A stretch of DNA of 51,605 nucleotides from JAFGJU01 sp964570935 (lineage in GTDB: Bacteria; Eisenbacteria; RBG-16-71-46; JAFGJU01), in the NCBI GenBank assembly GCA_964570935.1, contig CAZMZP010000045.1, positions 1-51,605 of the forward strand, in the 5' to 3' direction. A program made the position numbers and the translations under genes. Shown piece by piece: positions 1 through 6,772 of the stretch. Position 1 is the first letter of the stretch; the number at the start of each line of letters is the position of its first letter. The notes beneath the pieces are model-generated. The model did not search any database, had not been told where the DNA came from, and saw only the letters and a program-made list of their open reading frames with translations.

Positions 1-136
1 TACGTCGGCCTGCGGCTTCGCTCCACGCTTCCTTCCCACGGCCGGTCACCCTTCCGCAGTTGCGCTTCGCTTCGATCGCTATGGCCAACTCTCGGGAGGA
101 CTCGCACCTCCAAGGTAAACATCATGCTGGGCGTAC
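1..136 (-). mobile_element. 5' end of a group II intron (partial, runs off left edge)
   Basis: Read on the minus strand, the sequence begins GTACGCCCAGC at 136, one base away from the common bacterial group II intron start GTGCGCCCAGC. It continues with a short stem-loop built on GGAGGTGCGAGTCCTCC and then with a GAAGGAAGC...GAAGCC...GCCGACG pattern near 1-45, which is typical of domain I. The intron-encoded reverse transcriptase, if there is one, lies outside the window. The boundary falls four bases after the T-tract of the pilQ terminator, a placement known for terminator-targeting (class C) introns. The intron call rests on remembered domain I patterns, and the class is not established. 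Confidence 0.62.
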
Positions 137-140
137 AAGC

Positions 141-172
141 AAAAAGCCCCGGCGGCCGGTGCCACCGGGGCT
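141..172 (-). terminator. Intrinsic terminator of the pilMNOPQ operon
   Basis: On the minus strand an 8-bp perfect stem (AGCCCCGG pairing with CCGGGGCT, 12-base loop) is followed by TTTTT. It lies 31 bases after the pilQ stop and ends the pilM-Q operon. It is also the apparent landing site of the adjoining group II intron. Confidence 0.9.
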
Positions 173-202
173 CCCGTGTGAAGAGGCCCTACTGAAACAA
201 CT

Positions 203-1882
203 CTACTTCGTGGAGGAAAGCCGGGGCTCGACTATCCTCGGGGTAATGAATATGAGCAGTTCGCGCTTCGACTTGACCTCGATCGTGGAACGGAAGAAAT
301 AACCCAGGAGCGGTATGTTCTGAAGGAAGGGCACGCCAGTCCTGACCGAGCTCGTGTTCTCACGTATGAGGCCGCCGATCACGGCGGTCTCGCCGTTCTT
401 CACGATGACCCTGGTGTCTGCCTGCGTGGTGTTGATTATCACTCCACCCTGCACCGTGGCCTGGGAGGCAAGGTCGCTCACCTCGGGATGGAGGTCAAGC
501 GTCACCTCGCTCTCGGAGTTGATGTGGGGCGTCACCTTGAGCGTGACGCCGATCTTCTTGAGCTCCGTCACGGGGTTGCCCGCCTCGTCCTGCACGATGA
601 GAGGGATTTCCTTGCCGACGAGTATGGAGGCCTCCCTGTTGTTCACGGTCGTGATCCTGGGGTTCGAGATTATGTTGGCCTGATTCTTCGACTCCAGCGC
701 CTGGATCGTGGCGTCCAGCGTGGCGAAGTCTCTCACTGCGCCGATCCGCATAGTCCCAATCGCGTCCAGGATCGGGGCGCTGACTTCCACGTCCTCGTCC
801 ACGTTCTGCTTGCCGATGTCCAGGTCGTTCAGACTCCAGATAATGCCAAGCTCTCTCGACGCGCTCGCGTCCACGTCCACCATCTTGGCGATTATCTCAA
901 CCTGAGGTGTCATCGAATCCAGCTCGTGCGCCAGCCTCTCGGCGGCGTCGGTCTTCTCCTGTATGTCCGTGATGAGGAGCGAATTCGTCCTCTGGTCGAC
1001 CTCTATGTGGCCGCGGCGGGTCAGCATCTTCTCCAGCGACACTTTGAGCTCGCCGGCGTTCGCGAAATCCACCTTCACCCGCTTAACGACGAGAGGAAGG
1101 AGGTCTTCCTTCTTTCTCTCGGCGGTCTGCTTGTCGATCTCTTCGTTCTGAAGCTCGGTGGAGGTGGCCACGCGCAGGATCCCCTGCTCTTCTATGTACG
1201 AGAGCCCCTGGGTCCTGAGTATCATCTCCAGGGCGTTCCTCCACGGCACGTTCTTCAGCCGCACCGAGACGGCGCCCTTGACTTCCTTGTTTGTGACTAT
1301 GTTGCGGCCGCTGAACTCGGACAGAGTCCGAAGGACAGTGTTGATGTCCGCTCCCTGAACGTCCAGAGATATGAGCTCGCCGCCGCCCGGGTTGCGGGGG
1401 ACCGCGACCTTAGCAGGTTCCTCCACCGCCACCTTCTCCTGCGCCATGCCGGCCGGAACGGCCTGCGCCTGGACGCTCTTACCCACAACTGCAATGAGCC
1501 CCTTCTCGGTCGTGCTCACGGAATAAGACAGGTCGGCCGCCAGGTCAACGACGACCCTGGTAATGGTCTTTCCCGGCTCGCCCGTCCACTGCCCGCTCCG
1601 TATGCGCAGTATGCCCGATTCCGGGGCCGGCTGCGCTGGAGTGCTGATGGCGTCGACCGCGTCGAAGCAGTCTATGACTATCCGCGGAGGGTCGGAGAGG
1701 GTGAAATCTCTGTACGCGAGCGGCGCGCTGGCGCTGATGATGACCTCGGTCACCGTGCCGCCTTTGTCAACCACCGCAACGTCCTCGACGCGACAGAGCT
1801 CCGCGCCCGTCGCGACCAACGGCGGCAGCAGAACCAGAGCAATCAGAGGAGCCAGGAATCCGCTTTTCAACTTACTTCTCAT
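203..1882 (-). CDS. pilQ: Type IV pilus secretin PilQ
   Basis: PilQ is the outer-membrane ring through which the pilus emerges. The 559-residue protein has a signal peptide (about 1-27), one AMIN domain (about 30-135) that would bind peptidoglycan, an STN/N0 domain (about 170-245, starting near ELISLDVQGADINTVLRTL), an N1-type domain (about 260-325) and a C-terminal secretin domain ending VEPRLSSTK. At this length, with a single AMIN domain, it is shorter than many proteobacterial PilQ proteins. It is the last gene of pilMNOPQ and overlaps pilP by 11 bases. I prefer the ATG at 1882; an in-frame GTG at 1891 abuts its only Shine-Dalgarno candidate and is less likely. A strong terminator follows. 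Confidence 0.95.
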   Translation of the reverse strand: MRSKLKSGFLAPLIALVLLPPLVATGAELCRVEDVAVVDKGGTVTEVIISASAPLAYRDFTLSDPPRIVIDCFDAVDAISTPAQPAPESGILRIRSGQWTGEPGKTITRVVVDLAADLSYSVSTTEKGLIAVVGKSVQAQAVPAGMAQEKVAVEEPAKVAVPRNPGGGELISLDVQGADINTVLRTLSEFSGRNIVTNKEVKGAVSVRLKNVPWRNALEMILRTQGLSYIEEQGILRVATSTELQNEEIDKQTAERKKEDLLPLVVKRVKVDFANAGELKVSLEKMLTRRGHIEVDQRTNSLLITDIQEKTDAAERLAHELDSMTPQVEIIAKMVDVDASASRELGIIWSLNDLDIGKQNVDEDVEVSAPILDAIGTMRIGAVRDFATLDATIQALESKNQANIISNPRITTVNNREASILVGKEIPLIVQDEAGNPVTELKKIGVTLKVTPHINSESEVTLDLHPEVSDLASQATVQGGVIINTTQADTRVIVKNGETAVIGGLIRENTSSVRTGVPFLQNIPLLGYFFRSTIEVKSKRELLIFITPRIVEPRLSSTK

Positions 1883-2339
1883 TTCGCTCACCCTCTTTGC
1901 GTGTCATCTTGATTATTACGGTCTGCGTTTCTCCGTAGAACGTCTGAGCAATGGCGATGCTGTCCTTGGTTATGTCCCTGACGACTCCGTCCATGACCGC
2001 GTCACCGACCCGCAGGACGTAGCCCCTGCCCCGGCTGTCCTCGACCATGGCCAGTCTCTCCTTGCTGCCCCAGAGTATTCCGACCAGCTCCATGTCTCCC
2101 ACGCTGATGAGCCCGATGTTGCCCTCGCCGTGGAACTCGCCGCTGACGAGCGACATGAAGGGATCCCTGCTGCCCAGACTGGAATACAGGAACTTCGGCC
2201 TAGAAAGAAGGAGCTCAACTTCGCTCACTTTCCGTGCGGCGGTCCCCGCAGTCTGGGCGGGGCTCAGCTCGGCCCACGCCGCGGCCAGGAGCAGGCTTAC
2301 GATGCAGACAACGACGGCTCTATTTCTCACGACTGACAT
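1872..2339 (-). CDS. pilP: Type IV pilus assembly protein PilP
   Basis: This 155-residue protein has an N-terminal hydrophobic segment (about 5-25) that reads as a signal peptide, then the YSSLGSRDPF motif typical of PilP just before a small beta-sandwich domain (about 60-140). PilP links the inner-membrane PilN/PilO complex to the PilQ secretin in the periplasm. I see no clear lipobox cysteine, unlike the lipoprotein PilP of Pseudomonas. The ATG at 2339 follows GAGGTG at good spacing; a GTG three codons upstream is possible. It overlaps the end of pilO by 20 bases and pilQ by 11, so translation is probably coupled. Confidence 0.88.
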   Translation of the reverse strand: MSVVRNRAVVVCIVSLLLAAAWAELSPAQTAGTAARKVSEVELLLSRPKFLYSSLGSRDPFMSLVSGEFHGEGNIGLISVGDMELVGILWGSKERLAMVEDSRGRGYVLRVGDAVMDGVVRDITKDSIAIAQTFYGETQTVIIKMTRKEGERNEK

Positions 2340-2910
2340 CCGCAGCACCTCTTTTCAGAGTATAGGCCGAGGCTATGAAAGTGGCCTGAACCGTCTCCTC
2401 GACCCGCCCCTTCTCGAACGTCACGAGTTTGAGCTTGGACACGTTCACTATCCGCGAGAGATTGGCTATCTCACTCAGGAATGCGGCCGCCTCGTGGTAC
2501 CCGCCCACGACGCTGACCTCAACCGGGTATTCGGTGTGGTATTCTCCGTCCTTCGGCGGCTGCGGCTTGAACAGGGTGAACTTGACGCCCGCCTGCTGGC
2601 CGGCGATGGTCACCTTGCTGAGGAGACTCGCCACTTCCTTCTCCTCCGGCAGGAGCTCCTTGGCCATGAGCCAGGCCGCATGAAGCTCCTCGTATTCCTT
2701 CCTCAGCTTCGGCAGGTCGTTAACCATCTGCCGCGCCTTGGCCAGGTCCGAGGTCAGCTTGTCGTATTCCTGCCTCAGCTCTCCGTACCTGGCAATTTGC
2801 GCCCTGAAACCGAAAGGCACGAAGGCGGCGAAGAAGTAGAAATATATGACTGCCGCAAGCAGGACAATCCCTATGAACATCTTCTGAGTTTTCGGGCTCT
2901 TGAAATCCAT
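2320..2910 (-). CDS. pilO: Type IV pilus inner-membrane protein PilO
   Basis: This 196-residue bitopic protein has a short cytoplasmic N-terminus (MDFKSPKTQK), one membrane helix (about 11-32), a charged coiled-coil segment (about 40-80) and a periplasmic ferredoxin-like domain. That is the standard PilO layout. It forms heterodimers with PilN and holds PilP in the alignment subcomplex. AAGAGGCAAGC precedes the ATG. The gene sits nine bases after pilN and overlaps pilP. Confidence 0.92.
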   Translation of the reverse strand: MDFKSPKTQKMFIGIVLLAAVIYFYFFAAFVPFGFRAQIARYGELRQEYDKLTSDLAKARQMVNDLPKLRKEYEELHAAWLMAKELLPEEKEVASLLSKVTIAGQQAGVKFTLFKPQPPKDGEYHTEYPVEVSVVGGYHEAAAFLSEIANLSRIVNVSKLKLVTFEKGRVEETVQATFIASAYTLKRGAADVSREK

Positions 2911-2919
2911 GCTTGCCTC

Positions 2920-3474
2920 TTATTCTGCCTTGACCTTGGAAGTCAACGTGAAGCGGACCACGTCCCGGTCCTCTATCATGCCCCTCTCCGCTATGGTCAG
3001 GTCGACGTTGTCGTACAGCACCGACCGCTCGAGACGGGTCATCATGTCGGCAACGATGAGGTTGGAGAACGTCACGCCGTCGATGGCCACCGAGACGCTG
3101 TCCGTGCGGCTGTAAGAGGTGAGCCACAGATGGTCAGGAACACGCTTGTTGAGCTCGTCCAGCAGCATGACCTCGAAGGTCCTGTCCTTCTCGAGCTCCC
3201 TGATGACCCTGAGGTGAGTGTCCAGCTCCCGCCTCTCGGCCGTCAGCTTCTCTATCTGCTCGATCTGAGGCCCGAGCTGGGCGGCCTGCGTCTTGGCCTC
3301 GGCGATCTTCGACTTCAAGCTCCTGGTGCGCACTCCCTGCACCAGGAATGTCACCAGCAGCAGGCCTACCACGCCACCCACCATTCCGAGCAGCGCGACG
3401 TTGCCGACCTTCGGCAGTTTTATGGTTCTCTTCCTTGACTTCTGATCCGCGGGAAGGAGATTTACTCTAATCAT
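2920..3474 (-). CDS. pilN: Type IV pilus inner-membrane protein PilN
   Basis: This 184-residue protein opens with MIRVNLLP, the short cytoplasmic motif that in characterised PilN proteins inserts into a groove of PilM. A membrane helix (about 25-47), a coiled coil (about 48-85) and a periplasmic domain follow, as is usual for PilN. The start codon overlaps the pilM stop by four bases (ATGA type), so the two partners are translationally coupled. Confidence 0.93.
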   Translation of the reverse strand: MIRVNLLPADQKSRKRTIKLPKVGNVALLGMVGGVVGLLLVTFLVQGVRTRSLKSKIAEAKTQAAQLGPQIEQIEKLTAERRELDTHLRVIRELEKDRTFEVMLLDELNKRVPDHLWLTSYSRTDSVSVAIDGVTFSNLIVADMMTRLERSVLYDNVDLTIAERGMIEDRDVVRFTLTSKVKAE

Positions 3475-4514
3475 TCGGACCCCACCCTCCTCAGCGCCAG
3501 CCCTATGGCCACAGTCAGCGCGGGCGCCTCTCGCGCGGGATCTCTGCCTTCGAACAGCGAAGGGTCGTAGGCAATCCGCAAGAGCGGGTTTGCCAGGTCC
3601 ACCGGAACATGGAATTTTTCGGCCATGAGCTCCTTAAGGCCCTGCATCTGCGCGGACCCGCCGCTCAAGAGGACCCGGGTCAGCGCCTCGGCCTCGTTCG
3701 AAGTTTTTAGATATGCAAGCGCCCTGTCCAGGGTGACGACCAGGTCGTCGCAGGCAGTCTGCACGAACTGAGGCACGTCGTACGTGCCCTCTCCCTCGCC
3801 CCTCAGCACCTTGAACGCCTGGTCCTGGGACAGGCCGTATTCTCTCTGAATCGCCTCGGCCACCGTGTGCGAGCCCAGGGCCAGGTCCTTTGTGAAGTGC
3901 GGAACGCCGTCCTTCACTATGCTCACGTTCGTCATCTCCGCTCCGAAGTTGACGTACGCGACGACGTCCTCGGGCGTGAACTCATAGTTGGCCTCGAGGG
4001 CGTTCTGCACGGCGAAGGCGTCCACGTCGATGAGGTCGGGGATGAGGCCCGCCTCCCTTATCAGCTCGGAGTGAACGTTTACCATCTCTTTCTTGGCGGC
4101 GACCAGCAGCACCTGCATCTGCTTGGGCCCCACGTCCGTCTTGAGTATCTGGAAGTCCAGCGACACGTCGCTGACGTCGTACGGGACGTGCTGCTCGGCC
4201 TCCCAGAAGATCGCCTCGCGCGCGTCCTCTTCGCCAAGCCGGTCCATCAGAATCTTCTTCACTATCACGGCCCGGCCCGACACGGAGCTGGCGACCCTCT
4301 TGTTCTTGATCGCCCTCTCCTCGAACAGATTCCGGATGGCGTCAACCACCACCTGGCGGTCCATTATCTCGCCGTCGACGATCGCCTCGGGGAGCAGGTC
4401 GGCCACGCCAAAATTGACGAGGCTGATCCCTTCGGGCCGCTCCTCGAGCTCGGCCACCTTCACCGAGCTGCTGCCGATGTCCAGTCCTACCGAAGATCTT
4501 TTCTTCTTGAACAT
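3471..4514 (-). CDS. pilM: Type IV pilus actin-like ATPase PilM
   Basis: PilM is the cytoplasmic FtsA/actin-like protein that docks the T4P alignment complex to the motors. The 347-residue protein shows the phosphate-1 motif GLDIGSSSVKVAEL at about 10-23, an adenosine-site-like VLLSGGSAQMQGL near 283-295 and NFGAEMTNVSIVKDG near 190-204. GAGGCAAGG precedes the ATG closely. It is the first gene of the operon and has a sigma70-type promoter 58-86 bases upstream. Confidence 0.95.
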   Translation of the reverse strand: MFKKKRSSVGLDIGSSSVKVAELEERPEGISLVNFGVADLLPEAIVDGEIMDRQVVVDAIRNLFEERAIKNKRVASSVSGRAVIVKKILMDRLGEEDAREAIFWEAEQHVPYDVSDVSLDFQILKTDVGPKQMQVLLVAAKKEMVNVHSELIREAGLIPDLIDVDAFAVQNALEANYEFTPEDVVAYVNFGAEMTNVSIVKDGVPHFTKDLALGSHTVAEAIQREYGLSQDQAFKVLRGEGEGTYDVPQFVQTACDDLVVTLDRALAYLKTSNEAEALTRVLLSGGSAQMQGLKELMAEKFHVPVDLANPLLRIAYDPSLFEGRDPAREAPALTVAIGLALRRVGSE

Positions 4515-4571
4515 CCTTGCCTCGTCAATCGGGTCTAACCTGTTGCCTGTTTGTAAGTTTCCAAACGCGCC

Positions 4572-4600
4572 AAGCTAACAAACACACTGGTGGGTGTCAA
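4572..4600 (-). promoter_or_regulatory. Sigma70-type promoter of pilMNOPQ
   Basis: On the minus strand, TTGACA (4595-4600) is a perfect -35 box. A 17-base spacer and TAGCTT (4572-4577) follow. The predicted leader to the pilM ATG is about 50 bases. No GG-N10-GC sigma54 element occurs here, unlike the other pil units in the window. Confidence 0.6.
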
Positions 4601-4709
4601 GGGGAAAATCCCCCTTCACCTTGTCTTTCGGCAGTTCCGGCCGCGTAATATAGCGAAAAATCTCAACACAGTTCCGGAGCTCCGACTCGGCGCAGACTTA
4701 GCATATTGT

Positions 4710-4724
4710 GACCTGAATCAGGTC
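4710..4724. promoter_or_regulatory. 15-bp palindrome, possible operator
   Basis: GACCTGA-A-TCAGGTC is a perfect 7-bp inverted repeat around a single central base. It lies in the middle of the divergent spacer, about 110 bases upstream of the pilM promoter. Symmetry and location suggest a dimeric regulator site. Nothing identifies the regulator. Confidence 0.3.
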
Positions 4725-4968
4725 CCGGCGCCCGCGCAGGCGCCCGAGGAACACCCAAAGACTGACTCTGAGGGGAGCAACTTCTGTGCCTTCTCGCACT
4801 CCGTCGGCGCCGCGCGCCTGCGTGTAAACCGCTACCTTACAATGGGATGCGTGGCGGGTTCTCGGGCCGAGGCGCAGAGTGGGCCGCACGTTGCGCTTAC
4901 CGAACCGGGCATTGCCTTTTGCGGCGCCGGGCGGGCGTGGCCCGCGCCGAATGCGGCGCTGCCGCGAG

Positions 4969-4997
4969 TTGACACTGCCTGCGGCCGGTGATAGATT
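4969..4997 (+). promoter_or_regulatory. Sigma70-type promoter giving a likely leaderless mRNA
   Basis: TTGACA (4969-4974), a 17-base spacer and TAGATT (4992-4997) are followed after only six bases by the ATG at 5004. Transcription should therefore start at or next to the initiation codon. No Shine-Dalgarno sequence precedes that ATG, which fits leaderless translation. Confidence 0.55.
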
Positions 4998-5003
4998 CCG
5001 GCC

Positions 5004-6671
5004 ATGCGAAAAGCACACGCCTGGCTGGCAGTTTCACTGTGCGCTCTCTTCGTCATGGTCTACAGCCACACCTCGTCCGTGTCGGTCTCCTGGAGGAATT
5101 TCAGCGAGGACAGCGGCGACCTTTTGACCTGCGCGTACACTCTGGGCATACCGCACCCCACGGGCTATCCGGTGTTCCTCCTCCTGGGTCGCTTCTTTTC
5201 GCTCGTGATGCCTGGAGGCGTGGCCTTTCGCATCACGCTTCTTTCAATCCTGGCAGGCGCGCTTGCGCCCGTGTTCCTGTTTCTCACGCTCGTTAGGGTG
5301 TTGCCCGGCAGGACCGGACTCCTGGCCGGCCTGGCAGGCGCGCTGTCGCTGGGCTTCTCGCTTCACTACTGGTCGCAGGCAGTCGTGGCCGAGGTGTACA
5401 GCCTGCACATGCTCTTCTTTTCGATCGTCTTTTACCTGGTCATGAGATGGGCGGGCCGAGATGAAGACGTGGAATCCGGCGGCCGTGCGTTTCAACCCGG
5501 GGGCGCCGGGGTCGCCCGGTCTCCGATTCAAGGCCGTGACAGGGACAGATACCTGCTGCTGGCCGCATACGTACTTGGCCTTTCGTTCGCCAATCACATG
5601 CTCTCCGTTCTGACACTGGTATTCGTGCTGACTCTGGTGATCCGGCCGAAGCCCGGGCCCGCGGTCTCCTTAAGGACGCTCGCCGCCTGCGCCGCGCTTT
5701 TCTGCCTGGCTCTAACGTTGTACGCCTGCCTCCCCATCCGCTCCGCCAGAAACCCGGAGCTGGACTGGGGCAATCCGGAGACGTGGAGCCAGTTCAAGTG
5801 GGTCGTTACCGGAGCGCAGTACCACTTCAGGCTGCTGGCGTCGCCGTTGCCCGAGGCGCTGTCGCGCCTCTGGCCGGGTCCGTTTCTGGCGTCGGGCTGG
5901 CCCGCGCTGGGCCTGGCAGTCCTGGGGCTCACGCCCGGAAAGAGACTCAACCGGGTGCGCGCCGCGATGCTGGCGGTAGCAGTGCTGGACCTGACCCTGG
6001 TTGCCGTGTACGACATTCCCGACCCGCCCGCGTATTTCCTGCCTGCGAGTTTCGCACTTTCTGTGCTTGCCGCGCTGGGAATCGAGCGCGTCGCGACTGC
6101 GGCGGAGAACGTGTTCAGTCGTGGCCACCGCCCCACGGCAGTCGTCTCGCATGGGCCGAGCTTGCCCCCGCGAGCAGGCGCGTGGCGCGGGATAGTCGCC
6201 GCGGCAGCGCTTCTCCTGGCGTGCGTGCTCCCGCCGGCCCTGGGGAACGGCCGAGACGTGGACGCCTCGGCCGACCTCACTCCATACGTCTTCGGACAGG
6301 CGGCCTTCCGCGCCGTCGAACCCGACGCTCTCATCGTCAGCGAGTATGACGGCCGCACTTTCGCCCTGTGGTTCTTCCGCGAGACGGAGTTCAGGGAGAC
6401 TCACGCCGGCTCGGTCGTCGTGTTCAAGTACCTGCTCGTGTGGCCGTGGTACGTGCACAACTTGAGGACTCTCCACCCCGACCTGCGCGTGCCCGACGCG
6501 GGGCCAATGGACGAGGCCATGCTGGCTCTCGTCAACGCCAATCTGGACAACAGGCCGGTTTACACAGTGAGAGACGACCCTGCTCTTAAAACGTTCTTCG
6601 AGTTGCAGCCGGTCCTGGGCGGCGACGCGCCGCTCTTCAGAGTCGAGAGGAAGGCCGAAGGAACCCCATAA
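5004..6671 (+). CDS. DUF2723-family membrane glycosyltransferase (GT-C type)
   Basis: This 555-residue polytopic protein resembles the DUF2723 (GT117, protein O-mannosyltransferase-like) family. A first hydrophobic segment (about 5-25) leads to an acidic exoplasmic loop, NFSEDSGDLLTCAYTLGIPHP, followed by GYPVFLLLGRFF, the family signature. About ten further hydrophobic segments follow to about residue 430, then a soluble C-terminal part. Such enzymes use lipid-linked sugars and act on the periplasmic side; the acceptor here is unknown. With the next gene it forms the only plus-strand island in the window, between pilX and pilM, which makes pilin or other surface-protein glycosylation an attractive but untested idea. 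Confidence 0.8.
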   Translation: MRKAHAWLAVSLCALFVMVYSHTSSVSVSWRNFSEDSGDLLTCAYTLGIPHPTGYPVFLLLGRFFSLVMPGGVAFRITLLSILAGALAPVFLFLTLVRVLPGRTGLLAGLAGALSLGFSLHYWSQAVVAEVYSLHMLFFSIVFYLVMRWAGRDEDVESGGRAFQPGGAGVARSPIQGRDRDRYLLLAAYVLGLSFANHMLSVLTLVFVLTLVIRPKPGPAVSLRTLAACAALFCLALTLYACLPIRSARNPELDWGNPETWSQFKWVVTGAQYHFRLLASPLPEALSRLWPGPFLASGWPALGLAVLGLTPGKRLNRVRAAMLAVAVLDLTLVAVYDIPDPPAYFLPASFALSVLAALGIERVATAAENVFSRGHRPTAVVSHGPSLPPRAGAWRGIVAAAALLLACVLPPALGNGRDVDASADLTPYVFGQAAFRAVEPDALIVSEYDGRTFALWFFRETEFRETHAGSVVVFKYLLVWPWYVHNLRTLHPDLRVPDAGPMDEAMLALVNANLDNRPVYTVRDDPALKTFFELQPVLGGDAPLFRVERKAEGTP

Positions 6672-6692
6672 TCGGCCATACAATCGGCCATA
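6670..6692 (+). repeat. Two tandem copies of an 11-base motif
   Basis: AATCGGCCATA occurs at 6670-6680 and again at 6682-6692 (period 12), beginning within the stop codon of the DUF2723 gene. No function is evident. Confidence 0.6.
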
Positions 6693-6708
6693 ATAGATGG
6701 CACGCACT

Positions 6709-6737
6709 GCCGGACCCCGACCAGGGCGGGGTCCGGC
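6709..6737 (+). other. Strong intergenic hairpin without a T-tract
   Basis: An 11-bp perfect GC-rich stem (GCCGGACCCCG pairing with CGGGGTCCGGC, 7-base loop) lies between the two plus-strand glycosyltransferase genes. No T run follows on either strand, so it is not a normal intrinsic terminator. It could stabilise or process the mRNA between co-transcribed genes. Confidence 0.5.
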
Positions 6738-6772
6738 GCCCGGGAAATCCAAAGAAGCGACCGGAGGCATCC

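Larger units (their letters stand above)
4515..5003. other. Divergent intergenic region between pilM and a membrane glycosyltransferase gene
   Basis: This 489-base spacer holds the pilM promoter, the promoter of the plus-strand gene at 5004 and a palindrome at 4710-4724. The open frames crossing it have no start site, motif or codon character that I trust, so I see no gene here. Confidence 0.6.

Noticed and set aside
60..115. A tRNA-like T-arm (GGAGG TGCGAGT CCTCC on the minus strand)
   Set aside because: No matching acceptor, D or anticodon arms lie at the right distances, and the surrounding sequence fits group II intron domain I better.
488..1912. A long open frame on the plus strand opposite pilQ
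   Set aside because: It is the antisense shadow of a clear secretin gene, has no recognisable domain and reflects GC-rich codon structure.
4515..4700. A sigma54 promoter for pilMNOPQ
   Set aside because: TTGGCGCGTTTGG near 4563-4575 lacks the GC dinucleotide at the right spacing; a TTGACA-type promoter fits instead.
4698..5018. Small open frames on the minus strand upstream of pilM
   Set aside because: No ribosome site, atypical Arg/Pro-rich composition and overlap with two promoters.
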